Shown here piece after piece: positions 42,923 through 52,569 of a stretch of DNA of 64,000 nt. The notes below the pieces were generated by a model. The model was not told the DNA's origin and searched no databases. It saw only the letters and a program-made list of their open reading frames with translations. The DNA lies in the NCBI GenBank assembly GCA_947176505.1, contig CAMWQW010000002.1:186001-250000 (forward strand). The letters are read 5' to 3'. The translations under genes and the position numbers were made by a program. Position 1 is the first letter of the stretch. Every line of letters begins with the position of its first letter. The stretch is from an uncultured Lachnospiraceae bacterium. Its GTDB lineage: Bacteria; Bacillota; Clostridia; Lachnospirales; Lachnospiraceae.

Positions 42923-43837
42923 ATGAGACATTTAATGAATCCACTTGACTTTACGGTGGAAGAACTGGACAAACTGTTTGATCTGGCAGACGATATCGCT
43001 GCCACCCCTGCGAAATACGCACATGCCTGCGACGGACGTAAACTGGCGACATGCTTCTATGAGCCCAGCACGAGAACAAGATTAAGCTTTGAGGCAGCTA
43101 TGCTGAATCTGGGAGGACAAGTGCTGGGATTCTCAGATGCCGGCTCATCCTCAGCTTCCAAGGGAGAGAGCGTATCAGACACGATTCGTGTTATTTCCTG
43201 TTATGCGGATATCTGCGCTATGCGCCACCCCAAAGAAGGCGCCCCCATGGTAGCCGCAACCCGCTCCGAAATTCCCGTTATCAATGCCGGTGACGGCGGA
43301 CACCAGCATCCTACCCAGACTCTCACTGATCTCATGACGATACGCGCCCTAAAAGGTCGGCTGGGCAATTTTACAATCGGTCTGTGCGGCGATCTGAAAT
43401 TTGGCAGAACGGTGCACTCCCTCATTAACGCACTGGTCCGCTATCCAAATATCCGCTTTCTGTTCATCTCTCCGCCGGAATTAAGAGTTCCGGACTATAT
43501 CACGGATATGCTGACAGAACAAGGCATTGCATACTCGGAAGTAATCAGGCTCGAAGACTGCATGCCGGAGCTTGATCTTCTCTACATGACCAGAGTACAG
43601 CGGGAACGTTTCTTTAATGAAGAAGATTATGTCCGTCTGAAGGACTTCTACATTCTGAATAAGGAAAAAATGTCACTTGCCAAAGATGATATGCTGGTTC
43701 TCCATCCCCTCCCGCGTGTCAATGAAATTTCCGTGGAAGTAGATGACGATCCCCGCGCCGTATATTTCAAGCAAGCTAAATACGGCGTCTATGTCAGAAT
43801 GGCGCTGATTCTTACGCTGCTCGAAATATCCGTGTAG
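42923..43837 (+). CDS. pyrB: Aspartate carbamoyltransferase, catalytic chain
   Basis: This 304-residue protein makes N-carbamoyl-aspartate in pyrimidine synthesis. The carbamoyl-phosphate motif is [16 protein letters not shown] (about 48-63). Other signatures are [25 protein letters not shown] and [32 protein letters not shown] precedes the ATG at 42923. The regulatory chain pyrI follows about 105 bp downstream, so the enzyme should be the allosteric heterododecamer type. Confidence 0.97.
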   Translation: MRHLMNPLDFTVEELDKLFDLADDIAATPAKYAHACDGRKLATCFYEPSTRTRLSFEAAMLNLGGQVLGFSDAGSSSASKGESVSDTIRVISCYADICAMRHPKEGAPMVAATRSEIPVINAGDGGHQHPTQTLTDLMTIRALKGRLGNFTIGLCGDLKFGRTVHSLINALVRYPNIRFLFISPPELRVPDYITDMLTEQGIAYSEVIRLEDCMPELDLLYMTRVQRERFFNEEDYVRLKDFYILNKEKMSLAKDDMLVLHPLPRVNEISVEVDDDPRAVYFKQAKYGVYVRMALILTLLEISV

Positions 43838-43861
43838 CCATATGACATTCGGAATGCCGAC

Positions 43862-43902
43862 GGTTCCCGACTATGTTATATGATCATACACGATCGGGAA
43901 CC
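43862..43902 (+). promoter_or_regulatory. Hairpin between pyrB and pyrI
   Basis: GGTTCCCGA and TCGGGAACC are perfect 9-bp arms around a 23-nt loop. No T-tract follows, so an mRNA stability element rather than a terminator is likely. Confidence 0.5.
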
Positions 43903-43944
43903 TGCCAATAACAGTATTTACCTAAAAGAAGGGAGTATTTTTAT

Positions 43945-44388
43945 ATGTTAAATGTAGGAAAAATCGAAGAAGGCTTTGTTCTGGACCATATTGAGGCAGG
44001 TAAGAGTCTCTCCATCTACCACCATTTGCAATTAGATAAATTAGACTGTACCGTAGCAATCATCAAAAATGCACGAAGCAATAAAATGGGAAAAAAGGAT
44101 ATCTTAAAAGTAGAATGTGACATTGACACATTGGATTTGGACGTTCTGGCATTTATCGATCATAATATCACGGTCAATGTCATTAAAGACGGAGAAATCG
44201 TAGATAAGAAAGAACTCGTACTTCCTAAAGAAATCAAGAATGTCATCAAATGCAGGAATCCTCGCTGCATTACCTCTATAGAGCAAGAACTTCCTCACAT
44301 CTTCGTGCTTGCGGACGAAGAGAAGGAAGTTTATCGCTGCAAATATTGTGAGGAAAAAGCTTCTGAATCAGCCACTCCGTGGAAATAG
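43945..44388 (+). CDS. pyrI: Aspartate carbamoyltransferase, regulatory chain
   Basis: This 147-residue protein binds nucleotide effectors. The N domain (1-95) is followed by a zinc domain with four cysteines in KCRNPRCITS and YRCKYCEEK, the contacts to PyrB. A sequence gap exists at some allosteric residues known from E. coli, so ATP/CTP control cannot be assumed. AGAAGGGAG precedes the ATG. Confidence 0.95.
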   Translation: MLNVGKIEEGFVLDHIEAGKSLSIYHHLQLDKLDCTVAIIKNARSNKMGKKDILKVECDIDTLDLDVLAFIDHNITVNVIKDGEIVDKKELVLPKEIKNVIKCRNPRCITSIEQELPHIFVLADEEKEVYRCKYCEEKASESATPWK

Positions 44389-44401
44389 GTGCTCCTATTT
44401 C
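44382..44401. terminator. Hairpin at the pyrI / HD-GYP convergence
   Basis: GAAATAGG-TGCT-CCTATTTC overlaps the last codons of both convergent genes (pyrI ends at 44388, the HD-GYP gene at 44395). T-tracts are weak. Confidence 0.4.
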
Positions 44402-45474
44402 ATCTCACCGTATGTACCGTTTACTACGGATTCAAATTCTTCTTTGGCTAAAGAGAAACAATGCATCAGCTTCGGAGAGAATGTACCACACTCTCCGTTG
44501 GTGATCATTCGATATGCCTCTTCCGTCGAGAAAGCCGCTTTGTAGCATCTTTCATTAACGAGTGCATCATATACATCTGCTACCGATACAATCTGTGCGG
44601 AAATCGGAATCTCTTCGCCTTTCAACTTATCCGGATAACCACGCCCATCATATCTTTCATGGTGATGACGGCAGATTTCGTAGCTGACCTTACCGTATTC
44701 ACCTTGTTGAATATCCGCCAGCATATCAATCACATCGCATCCCCTTGTCGTATGCGATTTCATAATCTCAAATTCCTCATCCGTCAGTCTTCCGGGTTTC
44801 AAGAGAATAGCATCGGGAATCACGATCTTACCTACATCGTGCAGTGCCGCCGCAGAAGTTATCATATCAATGGCATATTTGTCCAAATGATATTCAGGAT
44901 ACTCCTGCGCAACATATTTTGCCAATATATTAGTAAATGTCTTTACACGCTTAACATGATCCCCGGATTCCAGATTACGGAACTCTACCACAGTACTCAT
45001 TACGTCTATAATGCGGTCATTCATACTCTGAAGTTCCTCCGCCTGTTTACGCAGCACTTTGGTCTGAAGCGCTACCATTTCTTCCAAGTGGCGCTTATTG
45101 TAATACAGTTCAATCACATTCATCGTACGCTGTTTGACAATAAAGGCGTCAAACGGCTTCTTGATAATATCACTGGCTCCCAAGCGGTACGCCTTACGCT
45201 CAATCTGGGTTGTCGCCTCACCGGTAATAAGCAGCACCGGGATGCTTTCTATCCATTTATGCTTCTTCATCTCTTCCAATACTTCAACACCGTTCATAAC
45301 CGGCATCACGACATCCAGAAGCACAACGGATATCAAGTCCAGATTGGACGAAATAATATCCACTGCCTCCTGCCCGTTTGATGCCTGCAGCGTGTTATAA
45401 TCATGAAACATCTCACATAAAATCTCTCTGTTGATATCCACATCATCGACAACTAATATTGTTGGTTTTTTCAT
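44395..45474 (-). CDS. Response regulator with HD-GYP output domain
   Basis: This 359-residue protein has a receiver (1-120) with D-D near 10-11 and the acceptor Asp in VVLLDVVMPVMNG. A short helical linker (KVLRKQAEELQ) and an HD-GYP domain (about 155-345) follow. The latter shows ALHDVGKIVIPD, HHERYDGRGYPDKLKGEEIP and SVADVYDALVNERCYK. HD-GYP enzymes hydrolyse cyclic di-GMP or related dinucleotides. GGGTGAG precedes the ATG at 45474; the GTG four codons upstream is less likely. No kinase lies next to it. Confidence 0.92.
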   Translation of the reverse strand: MKKPTILVVDDVDINREILCEMFHDYNTLQASNGQEAVDIISSNLDLISVVLLDVVMPVMNGVEVLEEMKKHKWIESIPVLLITGEATTQIERKAYRLGASDIIKKPFDAFIVKQRTMNVIELYYNKRHLEEMVALQTKVLRKQAEELQSMNDRIIDVMSTVVEFRNLESGDHVKRVKTFTNILAKYVAQEYPEYHLDKYAIDMITSAAALHDVGKIVIPDAILLKPGRLTDEEFEIMKSHTTRGCDVIDMLADIQQGEYGKVSYEICRHHHERYDGRGYPDKLKGEEIPISAQIVSVADVYDALVNERCYKAAFSTEEAYRMITNGECGTFSPKLMHCFSLAKEEFESVVNGTYGEMK

Positions 45475-45521
45475 ATTATCTCTCACCCTGTTTATTCTAC
45501 TGTCTAATCTTTCATAAGATA

Positions 45522-47612
45522 TTAAACTTGAGCTACATCTTTCATGGAGAAACTGATTCTGCCCATCTTATCCTTACCGAGACATACGACAGTCACTTTG
45601 TCTCCCAGTGTCAGTACATCTTCTACGTGATTGATTCTCTCCTTCGCTATCTTGGAAATATGAACCATACCCTCTTTGCCGGGTGCAAACTCAACAAATG
45701 CACCAAACTCTTTGATGCTGACAACTGTTCCCTTGAAAATCTGTCCTTCTTCAAAGTCCGTTGTAATCATCTTGATCATATCTACGGCTTTATCCATCAT
45801 AACTTTGTCTGTACCGCAGACAGACACCTGACCGTCATCCGTGATATCAATCTTCACACCCGTACGCGCGATAATCTCATTGATTGTCTTTCCACGCTGT
45901 CCCACAACATCACCGATTTTCTCCGGGTCAATCTGAATGGAAATAATCTTAGGCGCATACGGTCCTACTTCTTTACGAGGCGCGGAAATTGCAGGCATCA
46001 TACAGTTAGCCATAATAAATTCTCTTGCCTCACGGCATCTTGCAATTGCACCTTCCACAATCGGTCTTGTCAGACCGTGAATCTTAATATCCATCTGGAT
46101 GGCTGTGATACCGTCGTGAGTACCTGTTACCTTAAAGTCCATATCGCCGAAGAAATCTTCCAGACCCTGAATATCCGTTAACAATACGAAATCGTCATCC
46201 GTATCTCCCGTCACAAGACCACAGGAAATTCCTGCCACCATCTTCTTGATCGGCACACCTGCTGCCATAAGAGACATACAGGAAGCACATGTAGATGCCA
46301 TAGATGTAGAACCGTTGGATTCAAAAGTCTCGGATACGGTACGGATTGCATAAGGGAACTCTTCCTCGGAAGGAAGTACCGGAATCAAAGCCCTCTCCGC
46401 CAATGCACCATGTCCGATTTCTCTACGTCCCGGACCTCTGCTCACCTTCGTCTCGCCTACTGAATAAGAAGGGAAATTGTAATGATGCATATATCTCTTA
46501 CTTGTTACATTCTCATCCAATCCGTCTACTCTTTGTACCTCAGATAAAGGCGCTAATGTGCAGACGTTACAAATCTGCGTCTGACCACGTGTAAACATGG
46601 CGGAACCATGTACTCTCGGAATAATATCCACCTCTGCTGCCAAAGGTCTGATCTGGTCAAGTGCACGACCATCCGGACGCTTATGATCCTTTAAAATCAT
46701 CTTGCGTACAGTCTTCTTCTGGTACTGGTATACTGCCTCACCCAGTACGGCAAGATAATCTTCATTATCTGCAAAAGCTTCCTCCAGCTTTGCAGTAATA
46801 TTTCTGATATTCTCCTCACGCACTTGTTTCTCATCAGTGAAGACCGCTGTCTCCATCTCTTCCGGAGTCACAATCTTCTTAATATCTTCAAACATCTCTG
46901 TCGGAATCGCACAGCTCTCATATGCATGTTTCGGTTTACCCACTTCAGCAACAATCTTATTGATAAAATCAATAATTGTCTGATTTATCTCATGCGCCTT
47001 ATAAATCGCCTCAAGCACTTTATCTTCCGGCACCTCATTTGCTCCAGCCTCAATCATGATAACTTTCTGCGCTGTGGATGCCACGGTCATCTTTAAATCA
47101 CCTTTATCCCATTGCTCCTGAGAGGGATTCACGACCAGTTCACCGTCCACGAGTCCCATCTGTGTCATGGCACAGGGACCGTCAAAAGGAATATCGGAAA
47201 TACATGTCGCTATAGCAGTTCCAATCATCGCCACCAGCTCCGGACGACACTCGGGATCTACGCTCATTACCATATTATTCAGTGTAACATCATTGCGATA
47301 GTCCTTCGGGAATAAAGGTCTCATCGGACGATCGATGACACGGCTCGTAAGAACCGCGTTCTCGGAAGCCTTACCTTCTCTCTTGTTGAATCCTCCGGGA
47401 ATCTTACCGACAGAATACAATTTCTCTTCATATTCTACACTGCAGGGGAAGAAATCAATCCCCTCTCTCGGTTTCTCGGATGCCGTTGCCGTGGACAATA
47501 CCGTGGTTTCGCCATACTGCATGAAAGCGCATCCGTTAGCCTGCTTACCTACTCTGCCGATATCTACCTTAAGGGTACGACCGGCAAGTTCCAATGTGTA
47601 ACTCTTGTACAT
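45522..47612 (-). CDS. pnp: Polyribonucleotide nucleotidyltransferase
   Basis: This 696-residue RNA exonuclease has two RNase PH domains (ETTVLSTATASEKPREG; second with RADGR-like RPDGRALDQIRPL and SNGSTSMASTCASCMSLMAAG). A KH domain (KIGDVVGQRGKTINEI) and a C-terminal S1 domain (GTVVSIKEFGAFVEFAPGKEGMVHISKI) follow. AAAGGAG precedes the ATG. It follows rpsO on the same strand, the common bacterial order. The 47613-47862 leader is AT-rich and may be structured, as in other bacteria. Confidence 0.97.
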   Translation of the reverse strand: MYKSYTLELAGRTLKVDIGRVGKQANGCAFMQYGETTVLSTATASEKPREGIDFFPCSVEYEEKLYSVGKIPGGFNKREGKASENAVLTSRVIDRPMRPLFPKDYRNDVTLNNMVMSVDPECRPELVAMIGTAIATCISDIPFDGPCAMTQMGLVDGELVVNPSQEQWDKGDLKMTVASTAQKVIMIEAGANEVPEDKVLEAIYKAHEINQTIIDFINKIVAEVGKPKHAYESCAIPTEMFEDIKKIVTPEEMETAVFTDEKQVREENIRNITAKLEEAFADNEDYLAVLGEAVYQYQKKTVRKMILKDHKRPDGRALDQIRPLAAEVDIIPRVHGSAMFTRGQTQICNVCTLAPLSEVQRVDGLDENVTSKRYMHHYNFPSYSVGETKVSRGPGRREIGHGALAERALIPVLPSEEEFPYAIRTVSETFESNGSTSMASTCASCMSLMAAGVPIKKMVAGISCGLVTGDTDDDFVLLTDIQGLEDFFGDMDFKVTGTHDGITAIQMDIKIHGLTRPIVEGAIARCREAREFIMANCMMPAISAPRKEVGPYAPKIISIQIDPEKIGDVVGQRGKTINEIIARTGVKIDITDDGQVSVCGTDKVMMDKAVDMIKMITTDFEEGQIFKGTVVSIKEFGAFVEFAPGKEGMVHISKIAKERINHVEDVLTLGDKVTVVCLGKDKMGRISFSMKDVAQV

Positions 47613-47862
47613 AATCTTCTCTCCTTTTCATCTTGCTTTCCGCTCTCTTACGCTGAATACTTCCAGCATGAATTCTTAGCGGAAATCCTATTTATATTTC
47701 TTAAGGCAGAAGATGCCGAAACTACAAATATTCCCACAAGTACTTACCGATGCTGCCATGGGCTTTGGCAAATAACTATCATACGTTATGATTTGTACGA
47801 ATATTTGTGGTCTCGGATGCTTCTTCCACCTTTCAAAAACGAGCTGCGCTCGATATGGTATA

Positions 47863-47910
47863 AAAGAAAAAGGCAGACAAAGCTGGACATAATCCAGCCT
47901 TATATCCGCC
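47863..47910 (-). terminator. Terminator downstream of rpsO
   Basis: The minus strand reads GGCGGATATAAGGCTGGA, loop TTATG, TCCAGCTTTGTCTGCC, then TTTTTCTTTT. It lies 13 bp after the S15 stop. Read-through could still feed pnp. Confidence 0.75.
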
Positions 47911-47922
47911 TTCTGTCTCATC

Positions 47923-48189
47923 TTATTTTCTCAAACCAAGTCTTTCAATCAAAGCACGATATCTTTCTATATCTTTGTTCTTAAGATACGTGAGCAATCC
48001 TCTTCTCTGACCTACCATCTTCAAAAGTCCTCTTCTGGAATGATGATCCTTCGGATTCTCCTTAAGATGCTCTGTCAGTTCTTGGATTCTGGCTGTCAGA
48101 ACCGCTACCTGTACTTCCGGTGAACCGGTATCGCCGGGTGTTCTGGCATACTCGTTAATAATCGCTGTTTTCTTTTCTTTAGAAATCAT
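47923..48189 (-). CDS. rpsO: 30S ribosomal protein S15
   Basis: This 88-residue protein has the S15 landmarks [42 protein letters not shown] and [13 protein letters not shown]. It binds 16S rRNA in the central domain. AAAGGAG sits before the ATG at 48189, so seven upstream codons are excluded. A long structured leader precedes it, consistent with autogenous control. Confidence 0.97.
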   Translation of the reverse strand: MISKEKKTAIINEYARTPGDTGSPEVQVAVLTARIQELTEHLKENPKDHHSRRGLLKMVGQRRGLLTYLKNKDIERYRALIERLGLRK

Positions 48190-48239
48190 AATTTCTCCTT
48201 TCTTATGCAAGGGATTCTGTCATGAATCTCCCCGTTGAC

Positions 48240-48302
48240 CGCCTGACACTAAGATAGGGTCGGAGTCGTCCCGCTTCTGAGTATCGGCTGAATTTCATAC
48301 TC
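48240..48302 (-). promoter_or_regulatory. Possible S15 leader structure
   Basis: On the transcribed strand GAGTAT-N12-ATACTC (48302-48279) is followed by a GGGACGACTCCGACCC segment that can fold on itself. S15 in many bacteria binds a leader RNA to repress its own translation. No match to a named leader family is claimed. Confidence 0.35.
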
Positions 48303-48372
48303 GGATATCATATCATACTATCTGTGTATTGTAAAGCGTTTTTCTTAATTACAAAGCAGCAATTACAAAGCA

Positions 48373-49659
48373 TTAATCACGTAATATCTTAACGGCTTTA
48401 ATAGGCGAGCGATAGGATACATTAGATATACGGATTCCGGTCTTAGGACTGCTCGCATGGATTACCTGACCGTTCCCAATGTAAATCGCTACATGGTTGA
48501 TGCTCTTACCGTTGCCATAGAAGATCAAATCACCGGGTTGCGCCTCGGACACGCTGATTGTCGTTCCGCAATTTGCCTGTGCCACGGATGAATGCGGCAG
48601 ACTCACGCCATATTTCTTAAAGATGCTCAAAACATAACCTGAACAGTCTGCGCCGTTCGTCAGACTCGTACCGCCCCAGACATAAGGGTTACCGAGAAAT
48701 TCCTTCGCGTACTGGCACACATCCACTCGCACGTCAGACACACCTTGCCCGTAGAAAAGCTCCGTCATGGTGATTGCCGTGCCAAGCTCTGACGTAACTT
48801 CCACATACTCCGCAGATACGAATACCTCTTCATCATCCAGATATACTTTAACCCAGTCACCCTCGACCGAAGCAACTTCCAGTTCCTCTCCGTTTGGCAC
48901 CAATGTAATAACTTCCGAATCTGTATTTGCCTCTGCCCTGACTTTGAGGCTGTCCGTGGTGACACGCGCCATCGTCGTTGCAAGTTCTTCCGCCCTGCGC
49001 TTCGCCGGAATGCCTGTCAACAAATACTCTATGCTCACATATCCTTCCACCTTGCCGGATTTGATATGCGCCCATGTTCCATCACTGTCTAATACCTCAC
49101 ATGCCGCGTCCTTGGGCAGTTTGCCGACAAGTTTTCCATCCTCTGCCGCAACCGCACGGACATTTAGATTATTGTCAACATTTGCAATACCCAGATTGGT
49201 ATAACCCCAGTTAGCGTTCTTAGCCTTTTCGTATGCTTCCGCATACTCTCTCTCTGTCTTGGTAGCCTCCAAGATTACACCGGAGCCTATGGATGATTCA
49301 CCCAGAATATCCTGTAATGAAAGTTCTTCTTCCTCTGTTCCGGCTTCACTCTCTTCGGCATCTGCCTCCTGATCTTCTGCTATATCCTCTTTATCTGCAT
49401 TACCATCATCTGCATTGCTGCCGTTCGAATTTTCTTCTTTATTAGAATGATTGCTGTCTTCTATGCCGTTATCACTTACGCCTGTATCTTTCGTCTGCGC
49501 ATCGACAGATTCGGTATGCTCTGCATCTCTCTCTGTCACATCAAAAACATTAATTGTTCCGACCGGTAACAAATCCGGCAGATGAGTTGCTCCTGCTCTC
49601 ATCGGAGCAAGCAGTAATATACATCCGGTCAAAAGACACAGAATTTCTCGCCTTTTCAT
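48373..49659 (-). CDS. Secreted SH3-NlpC/P60 cell-wall hydrolase
   Basis: This 428-residue protein has a signal peptide (MKRREILCLLTGCILLLAPMRAGA) and an acidic, Asn/Asp/Glu-rich linker at about 50-115. Two SH3-like repeats follow (VRAVAAEDGKLVGKLPKDA; VRAEANTDSEVITLVPNGEE). The C-terminal NlpC/P60 domain has the catalytic Cys in GADCSGYVLSIFKKYGVSLP, His in NHVAIYIGNGQVIHA and downstream polar residues. It should cleave peptide stems of peptidoglycan. A WalR-type box lies upstream. Confidence 0.93.
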   Translation of the reverse strand: MKRREILCLLTGCILLLAPMRAGATHLPDLLPVGTINVFDVTERDAEHTESVDAQTKDTGVSDNGIEDSNHSNKEENSNGSNADDGNADKEDIAEDQEADAEESEAGTEEEELSLQDILGESSIGSGVILEATKTEREYAEAYEKAKNANWGYTNLGIANVDNNLNVRAVAAEDGKLVGKLPKDAACEVLDSDGTWAHIKSGKVEGYVSIEYLLTGIPAKRRAEELATTMARVTTDSLKVRAEANTDSEVITLVPNGEELEVASVEGDWVKVYLDDEEVFVSAEYVEVTSELGTAITMTELFYGQGVSDVRVDVCQYAKEFLGNPYVWGGTSLTNGADCSGYVLSIFKKYGVSLPHSSVAQANCGTTISVSEAQPGDLIFYGNGKSINHVAIYIGNGQVIHASSPKTGIRISNVSYRSPIKAVKILRD

Positions 49660-49710
49660 ATTGTTATAATCCTCTCAGTAAAGTCTTTGACAAAGCGCTG
49701 ACTTATTTAT

Positions 49711-49739
49711 GTCAACAATTTGTAACATTTTCGTAACAT
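49711..49739 (-). promoter_or_regulatory. WalR-type box upstream of the NlpC/P60 gene
   Basis: TGTTAC-GAAAA-TGTTAC on the minus strand (49739-49723) fits the WalR consensus TGTWAH-N5-TGTWAH exactly. TTGACA follows at 49716-49711, in the gene's direction. WalRK is known to activate wall hydrolases. The -10 is not clear. Confidence 0.55.
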
Positions 49740-49854
49740 TTACCAAGTCATTATAACAACCAACCGGCTTTCTGTCAAATATGTATTTCTTCCACTTTAT
49801 TCCTGCACACAGCAAATCATGCGAAGAAACCTGCATGTGTCTGCCGCTTACCCA

Positions 49855-51489
49855 TTAACCTGCCTCCCCGTAGCTGTTGGAAAAAGCGATATTGACTGCA
49901 TGATCCGCCACTCTCTCTAAACCGGATACAATGTCCGAAAACAGCGCGCCTGCCTCGGGGGAGCACTCGTTATTAGACAGTCTCTCAATATGCTTCTGCT
50001 GTAACTCTTTCTCCTTCTCGTCAATTGCTTCTTCCAGATTCTGAATATCTTCCACATGTTCTTCCGTGCTCTTGACAAACATCTCGAAAGAGAATCGTAA
50101 GATTGTATTGACCATATTCATCATCTCACCCAGCTCCCGCTGCGCATCCTTCGTAAAACTGACTCCTGTCTTAATTCTACGCTCTGCGGCATCCGCTATA
50201 TTCTCCGCATGGTCACCGATACGCTCGATGTCATTTACGACGTGAAACAGCGCGCCTATATTCTTTAAATCCTCAATCGGCAGTGTTGTTTGATTGATTT
50301 TTACAAGATAGTGCGTAATCGCATGACTTAAAAAGTCTATATTTTTCTCTACTTCACGCACTTCTTCTATCTCTTCCGGCTCTAATGTAATGAGGACATT
50401 CATGGCGCGGTTTAAATTCTCGTCGGCAAGCGACGCCATACGGTCTAACTCCTTGATTACCTCTACAACCGCCGTAGCCGGATTGAGTACCACTTTCTCA
50501 CCGATATATTTCAACTGATAGCTGTCCCTGTAACCCACTTTTCTGTCATCACCGGGTACAACCAGATATGTCAACTTCACAATCCCTTTAATGAACGGCA
50601 TCATAATAATAACTTGGAATACTTTAATAAAGATATGCGCATACGCAACGACTCGTCCCATATCATTCCCCGTCATAGCAGTGAGTACATCCACAATCTG
50701 ATGCACCCTGAGCATAAAGATGAGATAGACGATCACCGTACCAATCACGTTGAAAATCAAATGAATAGACGCCGCCCTCTTGGCATCTTTCTTACCATTC
50801 AAAGAAGCCAGAACCGCCGACGTACAAGCGCCGATGTTACAACCCAGAATAATATACATGCCGATGTCCATTGTCATAAGTCCCTGATTGGCAAGCAGGA
50901 CCATGATACTGACGGTAACCGATGAACTCTGAATAACGGCAGTCAGCACGGCACCCAGAATCACCGCGAGAATCGGAGATTTCAAAGACGCAAACATATG
51001 TAAGATTGCCGGAGAATCTTTCATGCCAGCCATCGCGCCGGACATCGTACTAAGTCCCATGAACAAAACACCGAATCCGATAATCACTTCTCCCCATCGT
51101 GATACTTTCTGTTTCTTACAGAACATGACGACAAGCACGCCGACAAGCAGTATGATGGGCGCCGCTTTCTCTAATTTGAAAGATACAAGAAGCGCTGTCA
51201 CGGTAGTACCGATGTTCGCGCCGAAAATAACGCTTGCCGCCTGCGTAAGATTCATCAGCCCGGAGTTGACGAAACTGACAACCATGACCGTACATGCTGA
51301 CGAGGACTGAATTACTGCCGTAAAGAAAATACCTACAAGAATACCCATGAAGCGATTCGTGGTCAAACGCTCCAGTATCCCTCTTAATTTCGCACCGGCA
51401 ACCTTCTCGATACTGTCGCTCATGATGCGCATACCGTATAAGAACAGTCCTAAGCCGCCTGCCATGGATAGAATAATCGATATATTCAT
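49855..51489 (-). CDS. Na+/phosphate cotransporter with PhoU-like C-terminus
   Basis: This protein of about 544 residues has an NptA/PNaS-type membrane core made of two repeats: LFLYGMRIMSD, TAVIQSSSACTVMVVSFVNSG and later TAVIQSSSVTVSIMVLLANQG, each with the QSSS signature. The cytoplasmic tail (about 340-540) is PhoU-like helical, with NDIERIGDHAENIAD and ERVADHAVNIA. It should import phosphate with sodium. The start at 51489 (MNISIILSM) is favoured because the first helix begins there, but the longer frame to 51528 is possible, as neither start has a strong ribosome site. Confidence 0.9.
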   Translation of the reverse strand: MNISIILSMAGGLGLFLYGMRIMSDSIEKVAGAKLRGILERLTTNRFMGILVGIFFTAVIQSSSACTVMVVSFVNSGLMNLTQAASVIFGANIGTTVTALLVSFKLEKAAPIILLVGVLVVMFCKKQKVSRWGEVIIGFGVLFMGLSTMSGAMAGMKDSPAILHMFASLKSPILAVILGAVLTAVIQSSSVTVSIMVLLANQGLMTMDIGMYIILGCNIGACTSAVLASLNGKKDAKRAASIHLIFNVIGTVIVYLIFMLRVHQIVDVLTAMTGNDMGRVVAYAHIFIKVFQVIIMMPFIKGIVKLTYLVVPGDDRKVGYRDSYQLKYIGEKVVLNPATAVVEVIKELDRMASLADENLNRAMNVLITLEPEEIEEVREVEKNIDFLSHAITHYLVKINQTTLPIEDLKNIGALFHVVNDIERIGDHAENIADAAERRIKTGVSFTKDAQRELGEMMNMVNTILRFSFEMFVKSTEEHVEDIQNLEEAIDEKEKELQQKHIERLSNNECSPEAGALFSDIVSGLERVADHAVNIAFSNSYGEAG

Positions 51490-51631
51490 CTTAGATAAGA
51501 TTCCCTTCGTATGTACTGATTCCCGCATTTATCTACATAATTCTATTTTATCGGAAATAAAGTATGCTGACAAGTCCCCTTTGTACAAAACTCGCGCCAA
51601 AAGCCCGCCTGCCGGCATCTGCCTGCAATGT

Positions 51632-52555
51632 TCACATTGTTCGTCCGTCATAGACTCTTCCTGCCGCAATGTCCGCCTTCATCTGCCTCTTAAGGCTGTC
51701 AACATCGTCAAATTTCATCTCCGGTCTGCGAAAAGCAAGCAGTTCTACCACAATATATCTGCCGTATAAGTCCTCTTGAAAATCATACAGATAAGTCTCG
51801 ACTCCCACGATGCCGTCCGCATTCACCGTAGGCTTGCATCCTACATTAGAGATTCCTTTATATTCCTTTCTGTCTATCATGACCTTGGAATAATAGACAC
51901 CGTTCGGAGGAAGAAGCTTGTCTTTCTCCGGTATGATATTGGCGGTTGGCATTCCGATGGTACGTCCCAGTTTTCTTCCATGTTCCACACACCCGCCTAC
52001 GCTATAGGGCTTACCCAACATGGCTGCCACCGATTCCATCTGTCCCTGCCTGACCGCTTCCCGCACTCTGGTGGAACTGATTTCCTCTCCACCCACTCTG
52101 ACTTTATCAATCAACTCAGTACGATAGCCATACTGACCGGCATATTTCTCAAGCAAATCATAATTGCCCGTTCCGTTTTTGCCGAAAGAAAGATCATATC
52201 CCGCACAAATGTAAGCCGCATTCATCCGATTCACCAGATACTCCTGCACAAACGCTTCCGGTTCCGTAGCGGCTGTCTCCGCGTTAAGCGGAAACTCAAT
52301 CAGCACGTCTATTCCCATTTCCTCAAATATTTTTCTCTTCTCAGCTTTGGTGGTCAGCTCCTTCTCCTCTCCTCCGAAAAAAGCCGTCGCCGAAGTATCA
52401 AAGGTAAACACCGTGGCAAGACAATCCTCCTGTTTCTGTTTGATGATTTTAAAGAGAAGTTCGCAATGCCCGAGATGAACACCGTCAAATTTACCTATGG
52501 CAACCGCGCTTTTTTTAGACAATTGAAACTCGGTAGTATGTTCTATAATCTGCAT
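51632..52555 (-). CDS. ribF: Riboflavin kinase / FAD synthetase
   Basis: This 307-residue bifunctional enzyme has an N-terminal FMN adenylyltransferase domain (AIGKFDGVHLGHCELL, 19-34; SSTRVREAVRQG near 165). The C-terminal riboflavin kinase domain has GRKLGRTIGMPTANI and KGISNVGCKPT. It makes FMN and FAD from riboflavin. It closes the nusA-infB operon, after truB, in the usual Firmicute order. Confidence 0.95.
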   Translation of the reverse strand: MQIIEHTTEFQLSKKSAVAIGKFDGVHLGHCELLFKIIKQKQEDCLATVFTFDTSATAFFGGEEKELTTKAEKRKIFEEMGIDVLIEFPLNAETAATEPEAFVQEYLVNRMNAAYICAGYDLSFGKNGTGNYDLLEKYAGQYGYRTELIDKVRVGGEEISSTRVREAVRQGQMESVAAMLGKPYSVGGCVEHGRKLGRTIGMPTANIIPEKDKLLPPNGVYYSKVMIDRKEYKGISNVGCKPTVNADGIVGVETYLYDFQEDLYGRYIVVELLAFRRPEMKFDDVDSLKRQMKADIAAGRVYDGRTM

Positions 52556-52569
52556 ATCTATCTCTACTC

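Noticed and set aside
44461..45381. 306-codon plus-strand frame opposite the HD-GYP regulator
   Set aside because: It lies wholly within a well-supported gene on the other strand, and the product has no recognisable motif.
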